Assembly: GCF_019649055.1 (NCBI RefSeq) | Contig: NW_026570338.1 | Location: 124,001 to 188,000, forward strand | DNA: 64,000 bases | Direction: 5' to 3' | Origin: Paramacrobiotus metropolitanus | Lineage: Eukaryota > Tardigrada > Eutardigrada > Parachela > Macrobiotidae | In this document: piece by piece, positions 50,334 to 62,958 of the stretch | Layout of the letters: every line of letters starts with the position of its first letter | How positions within the stretch are numbered: position 1 is the first letter of the stretch | Notes under the pieces: model-generated | The model's input: only the letters and a program-made list of their open reading frames with translations | What the model was told of the DNA's origin: nothing | The model's database searches: none | Program-made: the position numbers and the translations under genes

Positions 50334-51819
50334 GATCACAAGCAGTGAAAACAACTGTCAATAAAAACTGGATTATTTAATTATCCGGATAGCAAAACAC
50401 TCAACGGCGCATATAAAATCCTTAATAGTGATTCTGCTAATGTGTTTACTTTGTTTATATACGAGAATATAGTGGTAGAATCGTTACTGGCAGCCGGTGT
50501 GTTGTGAAGGTTAAGTCGCCCCGAGCGCCGCTTCGACCACACACGCGGATGTAATAATCTCATCGTCATTGTTTTAAAAGGTGTTCTTAATACCGGTGCC
50601 GGCGTATTTGACGGGAAACAATGACTGTTCTTAATCCGTGATTCATCCGTAAAAAAATGAATTGTATCCACGCGTACCGGCATTTTTAGTGCATTAATGA
50701 GGGTTTCTCATAAAGCATATGAGCACATTCTCGCGATGCTCGCGGTGCGGCCGGTCCGGTTAATATACTCGGAATTTCACCGGTAGATGCTGGTTTTCCC
50801 GCTTAATCGCGTGGGCTCGATAATTATGTTGTTGATCTCTTTGGATCGTAAAAAAAACTGCTGAAGCATGATCGTGCATTAATTTGCCGGCCGCGAGATG
50901 AAACGGTAATTATAACGGCCGGCGCCATGTTTGCATGATACATGCACCGCAACATGTGTCAACAGATACATGTTCTTTTTTTTATGCACATCTATTTTCG
51001 GGCTGTTTTTTCGATGGATTCCGATATTACTGGACGCCCTGTACACAGGTATACGTAACGTTTCAATTAACTAGCAACTGATTCGCCGGCGTATTTTAAA
51101 AGGCCATTAATTAGATTAAAATGTCCCTCGATCGTGAGCCTTTCCCTATAACAGTTGTTTTTAAATCTATTTAAGATAACCTTACAGCAAGAATTAAGAA
51201 GAAATCGTACTCAAAAAATTATAACTAATAGCAATATAAATACTGTACAAAATCCGTATTCCGTGAGTCTAAACAATTTTAGATTCCACTTGTAGCTGAT
51301 TGTAATTAAAGCTGACTCCGATTACGAGGGAGAGGATCCACTGCACTACGCTTGTTCCTGTTTCTTCACGCAGACAACCTCTTAACAACTTGACAGCGGA
51401 TCGCAGCAGCAAATCTAACTTCGTCAATGGTACGCGTTTATAGTACTTTGAAGTTTCGCCTACTGAATTGTTCTGCTTTGTTTTGTAAAAGAATAAATTT
51501 GTTTTGTAACATAAAGAATTTCCGTATGATCCTACAATTAAAAATCTCCAATTTAAATAATTGGTTGCTTTACTTTTGGCATTTTTTTCGGAATTGGAAA
51601 TAAGTCGATGAGCGCGTGATACACGTTGAAATTGAGAATTTTTCTGCCTTACAGAGATAAATAAATTGTATCCAGTTATATAAAAAAAGCTGCAGGGGTA
51701 TTTACGATCACGAGTACTGTCCACGTGCACGAAGACACTGACAAGGGAGATACAATTAACGAAACAGCAATTAAGCGGCATTGACCGGTACATCACAGTC
51801 ATAACTCCACATGGCGCCT
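50334..51819. other. Intergenic region
   Basis: No supported gene. It covers the promoter side of the Gly/Trp-rich gene and the 3' UTR of the mucin-like gene (both minus strand). The 177-codon minus frame at 51802-51269 begins 18 bases after the mucin stop and is AT-rich, so it is more likely 3' UTR. Confidence 0.4.
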
Positions 51820-54800
51820 TCAGCCGCTGTGATTCATCAGCGCACTGTGGCGGTGCTGCTGCACGGCCTGGTGCACCGCCGGCCGGTCCTCCATGGAGAA
51901 GATCATCCCCTCCGCCGCGCGGTACGTCGGCCCGTCAAACGCGTTAATCGGGCGGCGGTCGAGCTCCACCCGGCTGGCCGGGCTCTTCTGGAAGGGCGTG
52001 GGGAGGCGTAGTCGTGCATCTCCATCCCGATGGACGCCCGGTACGTGTCCAGGTCGGAGGGGGTCCCGGTGGAGGAGTAGACGCTGTACACCGTCGAGGT
52101 GGGCGTGGAGGCTGGCGGGCGGCCGCCGCGGCTGAAGGTGCTGACGTTCGGGTTGGACGGAGAGTCTAGGGGGGTCTCTAGGAGGGCAGGAGGGGGCGGG
52201 GGCAGACGTGCCTAGTGTAAAGAAAGAGAGCGAATGTTACACCGGGTAACGGTGGCTCAAAAACCTGTGTACTGCGAAGCATCTCGCATTTTCAGAAGAT
52301 AGATTCGCATATGCCGGACACCCGGGGCACGGTATTCTCTGTGTTGTTCCACAGGACAAAACTTGGTAATTTTCATTAATCTCGTGGTATAAAAAACATT
52401 AGTTCGTATAAAATAGTTTATTTGTTACTCTAAACAACAGTTTAAAACACTAATCAAGTTTTTATCATGTGAAACAATGCCGGATACTACCATATCCTGG
52501 TGTCTGGCGCACGAATCCATATTGTGAAAATGCCCGTAATGCAAAAAAATAGATGTACGAAAATAAGCGGAATTTTCGGTTCAATCGGGAGGCTGTGAAC
52601 TAGATAGTAACGCTAACGCAAACGTAGTGCAATGGCACCTGGAGCTTGCTCTGCAAGAAAAAGTTACAGAGTGTAAAAAGAAAACATTATGTACAGATAC
52701 AGGTCTGAAGTTATGAAATATTTTTTGTTTCGAAAGCACAATGATTAAATTCAGAAAATATACCTTTTAACAGTAGACTTGTTGAATTTCTTTTATAAGT
52801 CCTTTAATTAAAAATATTACAAATATTTTAACAGCCAAACGCAATTGTCTACGGCAGTTACAGGAATAAGTGTACGCACGAGGAGAAGACGCATAGAATC
52901 CGTACGTCCGTAGTGGTAACTAAAGAGCTCCTATACGGGACCAAACAGACGGGACACGGGTTAGAACACAAATGGGACGCGACAGTCAGTGGACGCCACA
53001 TAGCACATGCATGCCGGCATAATTGAGACCAACCGTTTCCGGGTCCAGCTGCACCACCGGGTTGTCGGTGTCGTTCAGAATGGGCTCGGCGTTGGTGTTA
53101 AACAGCGACATCACCGGCCGCGGGAGCCGGTTCTTGTAGTGGATCAGCTCGGACTGGGCGAAGCGGCTGCGCGGCGGAGGCGGCGCGATTTTTCGGGTTT
53201 TGGTCGGTCTGTAAAAGAGAGAAATCCGAATGTTATTAGCTGTAATGAACACACATATTATACTCGACCAGTAAATAATTAATCCGCTTTTTCAATGCAG
53301 GTTTTTTTATCCTTGTCGCAAATCGTCAGGAAGTATAATTTTAATATGTGTACATATTTACGGATGACTGCACAAGTGTGTCAATAATTTTTTAATAAAA
53401 TATAGTTTCGCGCTATGGCGCAACAATCTATACGTATATACGACTAATACGAGTATGTACATAAATCGAATTATCTAAGCGGTTTTGTTTGAAACAAGCC
53501 CCCTTCTGCAGTGACTAACCGGCGTGATGCCGGCACTTCAATTTATAATCGATTTTCTTAATTTTACTTGACATACTTTGAGGCATAGTTGGGTGCGCCA
53601 ACTGTATGCAAACTGAGATTAATGTGCTACTGCATAATGAAATTTTATTCAAATATTTATACACATAATCTTACCGCATTTTGAGCAGCAAAAGCGCAGC
53701 GCACAGAGCACACGCCAGGAATCCGACTATTCCAACGAACACGTACACCGTAATGCGCAACTCTGCAACAAACACATCTGAATTTGAGTACTATGTTTTT
53801 GATGGGTTTTCCTACCGAAAATAATTGCAAAAGATGAAACCTTTTTTAAAGGCCACTTATTAAAAGCAATCAATTTATTTTTAAATAAGTCGTTTTCATA
53901 AGAGTTAATAATGATGATAATAAGTACAGGAATTCGTCTTACTTTCGTTTTCATTTTGAATGGAAGCGCCGGCTTCGTTGGCCGTCGTCATATTAAACAC
54001 GCAGGTAAACGGTCCCACCGGCGAATGGAATTTCAAGCAGGGACAGTCGATGCGCGCCGACACCGGATGGAAGCGGCACCATGTGGTTAGAAGGTCACAG
54101 TTGTGCTCCTGCCGGGCACAATAATCGTACGCTGCCAGCGGCACATCCTGCCGGTTGAACGAATAACCACTGGATAGCGACAGGTTGCGAGCGGCGAGAG
54201 TGTGCAGCGCCGCCGCCACTTCCGAATTGTTAACGCTGTGACTGCCGCGGATTTTGATGAAGGAGTGGGCGGAAATGGGTGTGGCGTTAGTGGGGTCGGC
54301 GGAGCGTTTGCGGATACGGGGCGGCAGTGTGAAGGATTGGATGGCGATGGTGACGGAGGCGTTCAGCGCGTGGTTTAATGGTAGTTCCATCTACCAACAA
54401 AAATAATCAAATAAGTAAATCGTAAGACCAAAAATACGCAAAAAAATATTAATCAAATTTCGAGAAATTTTTAGGCCGATAATAAGATTTTGTTAATTTT
54501 ATAAAAATAATTAATAACATTAATTTTCCAAAGTAAATTTACGCTTGAAACAATTGACTACATGGAGCTACCAAACGTTTGCTAAAAAATCATGCAAGCT
54601 GCATTGTATACGGTTCGTTGGCGCCAAGACCCTTGTTAATCGAGATCCTTAAACAAACCCACCAGACAAGCACGATATCGGTAAATTCCGAAAAGGTTTC
54701 GTAGTGTAATGGATGTGGCCATACTGTCCGTACCCCATCAGGAGCATTCGAGCAGACGAGAAGTAAAACTTAATACGCCTAATTGTCTTAATTTTTGAGC

Positions 54801-57800
54801 ATATATTTTGTGAGGCATAATTTCAATTGTTTTTACGGATTCGATGTTCAATACTTACTGAGAAACTGTCGACCATTATGAAAAGGACTGTATATCTATT
54901 ATTTTCAAGCTTTACGCCTTTTTATTGAATACCGGAAAATAGCGACAAAGCATTGGCGATAAATCCATTCTCAAATTATCAAAAACAGAAAATTCTAAAT
55001 TCAACACTTCATACAAAAATTCTTAAATATTTAAAGAAATATTACAGCTTGACAAGGATGACAACAACTTTTTATTATACAATAATGCTTAAGCACAGCC
55101 TATTACAAAGAAGCTTCCACTGCCCAAGCACGATCTGAAGATGCACAAATTTGCCGCTCTTTTAATTAAGCAATAAAAATGCGTTTATACTGTACATAAA
55201 TATAAAACAAAATAAAACATTTTTACTGACATTAATGACCAGATTAACAAAAATTTCTACAAAATAAAATAGATTTTAAAAATAGAAACTAAAATAGAAA
55301 ACTTAAGAAATCATTTAATTGGGGTTACCTCGTCTTTCAGTTCTTTGATGACTTGCCGCGCGAGCTGTGAAGAAACATTGAGGAAGTCCTCATTATACGC
55401 GCCATACAAGACAATCCGAGCCTCCAACACTTTATTCGCTACAACCCAACACTGACCAGTTTACCCAAAATGTTTATAATAAAAAATTCATTTATCTTTA
55501 CCTTGCAGGCAATGTCCATCCTGGAACACCTTGGACAGTGGGCACACACAACTGCGCATCCGCCGATCGCCCGCCTCCTCCGGGTTGCGGATAAACCCTT
55601 CCTCACACTCACACCGCAAACCATCAGTAAAATTGTAGCACTTCTGATACGGCCCACACTCTAACGAACATGTTAAAATAACCGCCGGAATGTCTGTCAC
55701 ATTAGTAGCCGACGCTTCAGGAGAGATTGTTCCCTGCAAAGCGGTAGTGCTACTTTCAGCCGGTAAACTGCCGGAGTCGGTTGTCCGGGCTCTGGTCGAA
55801 GCGATAGAAGGTATAACAACTGTCGAAGTAACTGGAATTTCCGGAATGTGTGACGTCGTTGTCGGTACAATGGAATGTGGTGCACTGACGTCAGCTGTTG
55901 TTTCCCCCGGCATTTCTGAAGCCTGTATCGTCGGTAAAATCAGGTTCTCGGTGTGCTGTGAAGAATTCGATGAGGCGTTGGACGTAACGATGCTCATCAT
56001 ATCGACGCTGGTTTCCTGAAAATTAGCCGGCACTGCCGGTTGGGTGGGGGTCGTGGTCGGGACAGTGGAGGTTGTTGTTGTCTCCAGCGTTGTGGTTTCC
56101 ACGACCTCATTTATTTCCCCGATGACATCATCGTAATCGCCGGTGGCTTCGCCGTCCGGTTGTCCCGTTGCGTCTAAATGCCGGCTGGTGCGCCCGGTAC
56201 TGTTGATATTTAACACATCACTGGCATTGGTCGGAGCAACACGGTAACGGTCCACCGGGGGTTTAGTATGATGCCGCGAACGCATAGCCGGTGTTGTGGT
56301 GGAATCTTCGTTGTCCGGACCGATAGTCGTCTCGTCGGCCGTTGCCACGGAAGTTGTCGTCTCGAACACCGCGTCATGGACGGTCGTCAAGCTCCCCATG
56401 GGCACGGTGACCCGCCCTGAGAAGGTGCGAGTAAACTGTCCTTGCTGGTGGGTCGCGTCGGGCAGAAAGCCTACCGGGAGGGCGGTGACGTTGTGGGTGA
56501 TGTTCCCGTACAGGTCCACGCGCTCTAGATCGTGGCGGACCTGGCTAGGCGGGTGGGCATCATCAGGTTCGTCACCGTGTCGCACAACGGGAGACGGAGG
56601 GGTGTCGGTCGTAGTAGCGGACCGGTGGGATGGGTGGATGGTGGAGGGCGAGGTGGCGGTGACTGGATGATGGGGAGTTGTGGTGTGAGCCGTATGAGCG
56701 GCGTGCGTGGAGGGATGCGCCGGATGCCGGGTGGTGGGAGCATGACGCGACGGTGGAGTGGATTCTGTTGAGGACGTCTGACCGGATCCTTCGGCATCGT
56801 CCGTTACTAGACAATAGTTTTCATCGAACTTAATAAATGGACAGGAGAAAACAATTATAGCAAATACATTGACCGGTCTAAACACTGTAGTGATTGTACT
56901 CGTACATATACTGTAATCACGTGTAGTGATATATTTATTATGACCTGATCGTTTCTATAAATTTTAGCAATTTTCTACAATTCCTGAATTTGCACGGTGC
57001 GGTCTCGGCACTCTTGACTGTTGGGCCGAATCTGGTAATTAATTTAGTATTATTAACGGTGACTGCTATGCGCCCCGACGAACCGGGCGCATAGAATTTA
57101 GTTATGCGCCCCGATGCCCGGGCGCACAGAATTTGGCTTTGCTCCCCGAATGTCCGGGCGCAGAAATATCGGTGATTTGCTGTTTTTCCGAAGATATTTT
57201 ATGTTGTATTTGGCTTCTTTTACTGTTTTTATTTAACAACCTGTAAATTTACTGGCTTTAACGCGGACTACGGCAACAACAGCGACGATGCGTAATTATT
57301 AAGATTTATTTGAGCACTGGATGCAGACACTGCACCGGAACAAACACGCGTCACCGATGCAGTTGACTCCGTCGTCCTTGCTAAAGCCAACCCCCAGTCT
57401 CCTCTCAAAAGAATGTGGAATGTGGGGGGAGGGGGGCAACTACATTATACATGAAAATAATCTTAACTGATAGTCTGATACTAAAGTTGATTTACTGCAG
57501 TGGACACAATAGCGACTAAAATTAACTAAACACAAATGTGCAATCGGTATGCGACATTGTCAGTCAGAGTTGCATTACTCCCCGATTATCGGGATGAACA
57601 TCCCAACGACACACCCTAATGGCTTTTCTCGGCTTGACACTGGTCATCCAAGTCGTCCAGCCTTGCAACTACCTCCGCTACGTCAAATTAAAGGAAGTGG
57701 CCCGGTACATGGTACCATATTCGTGTACATACACGAAATCTTTCACTTTCGCGTACTTCCAACCCCTTGTTTGTCTTGTTTATGACATTCTGTAGCCAGA

Positions 57801-59900
57801 TGATTTGTATACACTGGCGAGAAAACCGTTTGTCCGCGCAACATCCGGTTTGGGAGTTACGGCTGGTAGAAAATTTCAAAAAGTTTAAATGCATTCAGGT
57901 GTAGCAAAGTCTCATTATAGACCGATCTCTTTCAGATTTTGCACGTAAATGCACATACCCACAAAGAACGTTTTCACACCAATTTACTGTTCTATCATGT
58001 CTTTCGATTTTTAAAATGTATTTCAAAATCCATTTTAAAATTTGAAAAAAACCATGGAAGTCTGGGATCGGTGTAAAAACGATGTTCATGGCCATGTGTA
58101 TTTACGTGCAAAATTTGAAGGAGATCGGTCCATAATGAGACTTTTGGTACACCTGAATGCATTTAAACTTTTTGGAATTTTCTAACAGCCGTAACTCCCA
58201 AACCGGATGTCGCGCGCACAAACGGTTTTCTCGCCAGTGTATACTAATCATCTGGCTACAGAATGTCATAAACCGAAATAAAAATGTGTTTGGGAGTGCG
58301 CGAAAGTGAAAGTTTTCGTGCAAGTACAAGAATTTGGCACCATGTACTGGTCCACTTCCGTTAACCGGAATAAGCTTTGCTAATTCTATGTGCTACATGG
58401 AGTGGACTTCTGTGCCATTCTATGTGTTTAGTGCATGGAGTGGACTTCTATGCCGTCCTAGATGACCTATAACAATTATTATTACCCACAGAACGTGATA
58501 AACCAGTGTTATAAGCTTGCTGTAAAGTTGCTGAAAATCAGGATCTCTCAGCTGATTCCGCGATGTTTTGAGTAAGCTTTTCAATAAACCATGCGATAAA
58601 ATGGGAAATGGGTTAATCGAGTAAAAAATTCAATCAGTTGCCGGAAAAACATAAAAACTTCGATATTTCTGCGCCCGGACATTCGGGGCGCAAAGCCAAA
58701 TTCTGTGCGCCCGAGCACTCGGGGCGCACAGCAAAAATCTATGCGCCCGGTTTGTCGGGGCGCACAGCCATTTCGATTATTAAATTATCATGGTTTAAAC
58801 GTTAGTATAGATCCGTCTCAAACAATACACTCACCGGTGTCTGCAGTTAAAACAAAGTATTATACAGAATACAGATACAGAATCAGGGGGAATTTTACGA
58901 GATTAGTTGGAGCAGCTGCTACTGCAATTATTTTACTTTTTTTACCGCTGAAAAATTACCAGCCTTCTTAATTACTGAGATCCTTATAACTCGTACAAAC
59001 CCCACAGACAAGCACGACATCGGTAAATTACAAAAAGATTTCGTAGCGTACTGGCTCTGACGACCTAACCGCCCCGAACCCATCAGGAGCAGTGAAACAG
59101 CTTAGAGAACGCAGGATAAAATTTAATACGTTCAATTTTAAACCTTTAGACCGAAGATCTAGAAGTTTTCTTAATTTTTAAGCATATATTTTGTGAGGAA
59201 TATTTTAATTTGTTTTTACAAGATTCGATGTTCGATACTGACAAACTGATTGTACTACTATCGGTTTCTGAGCTTTAACGCAATTCGCAAATATTTTGAG
59301 AAATATTACAGTTTGTCCCGGTCGAACAAATTTTTCTTATTGTACAGTAGTAATACTGAAGCGCAGCGTATTACAAAGAAGAATCACTGTCAAAGCATGA
59401 TCTGAAGATAGACAAATTTGCCGCTCTTTTAATTGAGCAATAAAAATGTGAACGTAAGTCGGCTTAGATAGACCGCAATGGTCCGCACATGTCTTCAGAA
59501 GCAACAAACATACTGTACATCATAAACTAAAATTAATGATAAAAGCTACCAGCACACCCGAATTGCAAACGTAACAAATTCGAAAAAATCATTCGGCATT
59601 CGCTATTAATTAAATGTCATCGTTACTAACAAACGGAAGAAACCCAACTAAAAAATTCCTTAGGTGAGTCTTAATTCCCTTTACGAAAAATAAAAGCACA
59701 ACGGAATTAGAATGTAAAAATATATCATCAGCAAAGCATTTACCTATTGACCTATCGGCAAAATAACTCCTGTCCTCCACCGGTAAATATTCCCCCATTA
59801 ATTCCCGACGACTCCATGTAGATAATTCGTTTCCCGCGCTGCACTTCCATAATGAAAAAACGATTAATAAATTACTGATAATTATCCGTCGAAAATGCAT
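51820..59900 (-). CDS. Mucin-like type I membrane protein with EGF-like and SEA-like modules
   Basis: Seven exons on the minus strand: 59900-59744, 56806-55502, 55438-55329, 54390-53943, 53762-53675, 53208-53007 and 52211-51820. Phases are 1,1,0,1,2,0 and all fit, giving about 900 aa if one frame break is allowed. Exon 1 has a signal peptide (MHFRRIIISNLLIVFSLWKC, then SAG). Exon 2 holds some 390 residues rich in Thr, Ser, Pro and His (TTTSTVPTTTPTQPAVP), a likely O-glycosylated stalk, then an EGF-like module (CSLECGPYQKCYNF, RCECEEGF). Exons 3-4 resemble a SEA domain (LNVSSQLARQVIKELKDE) with a furin-type RIRKRS and a second Cys-rich module (DYCARQEHNCDLL). Exon 5 is the membrane helix (VYVFVGIVGFLACALCAALL). 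The tail has proline runs. The architecture fits cell-surface mucins, which coat epithelia; no orthologue is assigned. The stop could also be at 52986 if the last intron is retained. Confidence 0.7.
54640..55190. repeat. Dispersed repeat 2, copy A
   Basis: Lies in the 938-base intron between the two SEA-like exons of the mucin gene and matches 58975-59460 in the same orientation. Shared blocks include CAGACAAGCACGA, CATCAGGAGCA, AGCATATATTTTGTGAGG, GATTCGATGTTC, TATTACAAAGAAG, ATGATCTGAAGAT-like and AAATTTGCCGCTCTTTTAAT. Copies differ by indels. No coding capacity was recognised. Confidence 0.75.
57061..58769. mobile_element. Foldback-type element with palindrome-built inverted ends
   Basis: The left end (57067-57171) and right end (58661-58769) are inverted copies of each other. 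Each end consists of three short palindromes of the form GCGCCCCGA-loop-CGGGCGC, joined by AATTTGGCTTT-like linkers. Inner arms (about 57695-57925 and 58120-58360) are also inverted copies, for example AGTCTCATTATAGACCGATC against GATCGGTCCATAATGAGACT and CACTGGCGAGAAAACCG against CGGTTTTCTCGCCAGTG. The centre is near 58020, so the whole 1.7 kb could fold into one long hairpin. No transposase frame is present, so it is non-autonomous. It sits in intron 1 of the mucin gene. Known foldback transposons have subrepeated long inverted ends like this; the exact family is not recognised. Confidence 0.75.
58975..59460. repeat. Dispersed repeat 2, copy B
   Basis: Second copy of the repeat at 54640-55190, in intron 1 of the same gene, about 200 bases beyond the foldback element. 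Ends with AAATTTGCCGCTCTTTTAAT and GAGCAATAAAAATG, matching the other copy. Confidence 0.75.
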
Positions 59901-62900
59901 TGTGTAAATAAATCACGATTAATTCCAATATAACACTCCGTCGCCATTCACATATCAAGAGCAACACCACGAGTGCATTTAATCTCAACACATTTTTCCA
60001 CAACACATCCGATTAGCGCATACTTCTTCGGAATATGGCCACAGAGAAAAACACCAAATCCTATCTGGTGTGTAATTTTGCGCATAGAATGGCGATTGTG
60101 TTGAGTCAGGTCATACAATCGGCTGTGCCGGCACACTGTGTGCAAAACCGAGCACTTTGTATGCATATACGATGGAGGATGTTTAAAGTGTATGCATGTA
60201 TGCGGCGGTGGTGTTTATTGGTTTGATTAGGAAATCAGTGCAAACACATCAGCCTGCTGTAAATCTCCCCCTGGTAAACTGTCCAGCGGAGACGGGATGT
60301 AAAACTTTACAATTCCTCCAAACTCCTGATAAGCGCGGTGTGAACAAGGTAAATAGCCATTTAATTCCCATCACTGCTCCGCGTGTGATGATTAATTTTC
60401 CTTGTATCGGGGCTGACCGGTTTCGGCTCTTCTGTCCACGGAAGTGGTTTATTACAGGATTATTATTTAAACAATCGCTTTGCGAAACAATTATCGCGGA
60501 ATTTCCTTTGGAATATCATCCTTGGTTTATTTATGTTTTATTATTATTTAGGCTGGTTCCGTTACTATGTGTTTTCGTAGCGTTTTTTTTAGCATAATAC
60601 TACATTAAATTATTGTTATTAAATTAAATTTAAGAATGTGAGTCTAAATTATATAGTTTTATTTTCCAATATTAAACGCATTTTAAATCGATTTTTCTGA
60701 TAGAAGTTTAATTTTTTTAAACAAAAATAGCCTGACGCGGCTAAGAAATTATTGATGCTTCCTTAATTACTATTAACATTCTAACGGCTTTTTTCTTATC
60801 ATTGCTGCAAAATTGTATGTGATTATGATTTGATTATAAATAAAAAATTATGTTAGTGTGCCTATTCGTAATATTTTTCGCGGAATTTTTTTGTTGAATT
60901 TTAAGGGTGTAATACATGAGAAACATGAGTCAGCCAGCCCGGCAGCGCTCCAACCCGGTTGAGCCCAGCGCGCGTCATTCACTGATGGCTTATCTTATCG
61001 GGCGCGCGTATAATATGCTTATCTGACATTTTCCATCGTGGCTGCATTTTTCTCTCGCGTTCCCCATGCAGCGCTCGGCACAACAACACACATGAAAAAT
61101 GACAGAGCCACTGTTGATCTTAATCGGCACAAATCCTTCTCGGGGGCCTGACACAACCGACTGCCGATCCGCGCACATATTTTTCCAGTCGTTGTACTTG
61201 GCAGCCCTGCAAGTCGGCGCTTTTTTTTTTCTTCCAACGCGTGGGAAATCTACATGCCGGTTATGCAACACTAACAATTTTTTCTCTCCATCCCAGAAGC
61301 GCAGTTTGTCATAAAAACTGTGGGGCGATCAGCTACTGTGCAGTCGGCAGCTCGTGCACGCTGTGATTTTTTAGGCAGTTCTCTTCTGTCACCGGCATAT
61401 GGCTAATCCGAACAATCAAAAACAAAATAATACTATTTAATTATTAATAATATGTAAACGTATTCGTATCATGTAAGAGCTGAGGGAAAAAGAGACGCAT
61501 TACGAAGTGCTTACACTGTAATACATAGATAAAGTACTGGTGCTAGAAGTGCATTAAAAAAACTAGAGATGACGCTCTGTAATTTAAATTTTAATTTAAT
61601 CCGCATCCAAGCCGGCAGCCAATTTCCGGCTAGGGTGACAGTCTAGCATGGTATTTTAAATATAAGCTATATAACCGTAAAATTCAAAGCATGGTAAACT
61701 AATTTGGAGTAAACAAGTCTCGCGGCAAATTTCTTAATAAAAAAAATTACCACCATTTTTTCAATACGCATCAAATTATCGATAAATATAAAACATGCAC
61801 AAGCAGATTGCACAAAAATGCTGTTTATAATTACAACACCTTGTGCCCATCAGAACAATTTTTCCAGACATTATTCCTGTATAACCTAAACGTGCAAAAA
61901 TAACTGTTAGTTAATCATAAAACATTGTCATTTAACTCATCGTCAAACTAAGTGGTATCACCTACACAGAGATATTACAGTGCAGTCACTGTACTACGAT
62001 TTATGCACTGACCATAACAACTCAAATGCATACGGGCTTTTTGCAAGCTGGTTGGACATTAGTATGTACATGGAGATTGGAGACCATGACAGTTTCGATC
62101 CCAGCTTTCGAATCTGCAGTCATCTAATCAGCCTCTTTTTGATTTTCCTGAAAAGCCGCGCTAAAGCAGACAATGTTCCGGCATCATTTTGCTGACCGCT
62201 GAGCAATCACAATAATAATAAAATTCATATCACTGCGTTGCTTCAGATGTATATGCAGTTGATTTTTGTAAAATAACTGGCGACACCAAACTCGATCGTC
62301 GGCAATTCAATGAAAGTTTTATTTTCGCATAAAACATGCTTGTCGCGGTTGTAATTGTTTTTTACTGTCTTATGTCGGGTTTGTAGTCAGGAACTTACAG
62401 TATATAATCCCCAACCCGTACAACCAAGCTAGATTTTAGCAGAAATTCATATTATTGCCTGCAGTGATTAGTCGACCAGCTATATGGCTAGTACCTGTCT
62501 ATAATGCTTAATTAGTGGCTTTTGCGAAAATGTTAACCGAAAAATAAAACTATTATTTTTAATACTCTTTGGCCGGTTAATCGCGGTTATCTACAAACAA
62601 AATAATATAAGGGCAGAAAACTTCGACAATGATACCGTAGTTTTGTCCCGAGTTCGAACTACTCCTACTTAACAGCGCAAGGAAATCTTCGTCGTCTGAT
62701 TCAACGGAATGGAATGGGAGTTTATCGAAAATTCTTATCCACATCAACAACAAAAGATGCAATGGTCTGCATGCTGCCGACAAAATATTTTACTTTTAAA
62801 TTTCTGCAGTTACCCAACCGCAAGCAATGCAGCTGCAACAGGCAAAAGGTGACAGAAGTACGTAATAAAATAATGAACTTTTTTTTTCTAAACGTCTAAG

Positions 62901-62958
62901 TTAGAATATCTTATGGATTAACTTAGAATCAATAATTATATGGATTCTTTGATAAATT
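59901..62958. other. Intergenic region between the mucin and SLC12 genes
   Basis: No supported gene. The part next to 59901 should hold the mucin promoter; the part next to 62958 should hold the SLC12 3' UTR. A balanced-composition block at 60.9-61.4 kb lies between AT-rich blocks, similar to the long region left of the Turtle-like gene. A plus frame from 60196 lacks any supporting downstream exon. Confidence 0.4.

Noticed and set aside
51269-51802. 177-codon minus-strand frame just after the mucin stop
   Set aside because: AT-rich wobble, begins 18 bases past a stop codon on the same strand, no recognisable domain; best read as 3' UTR.
60196-60351. Plus-strand frame MYAAVVFIGLIRKSV ending at GTAAAT
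   Set aside because: Would need further exons to the right, and none are present before the SLC12 gene; the hydrophobic start is weak.
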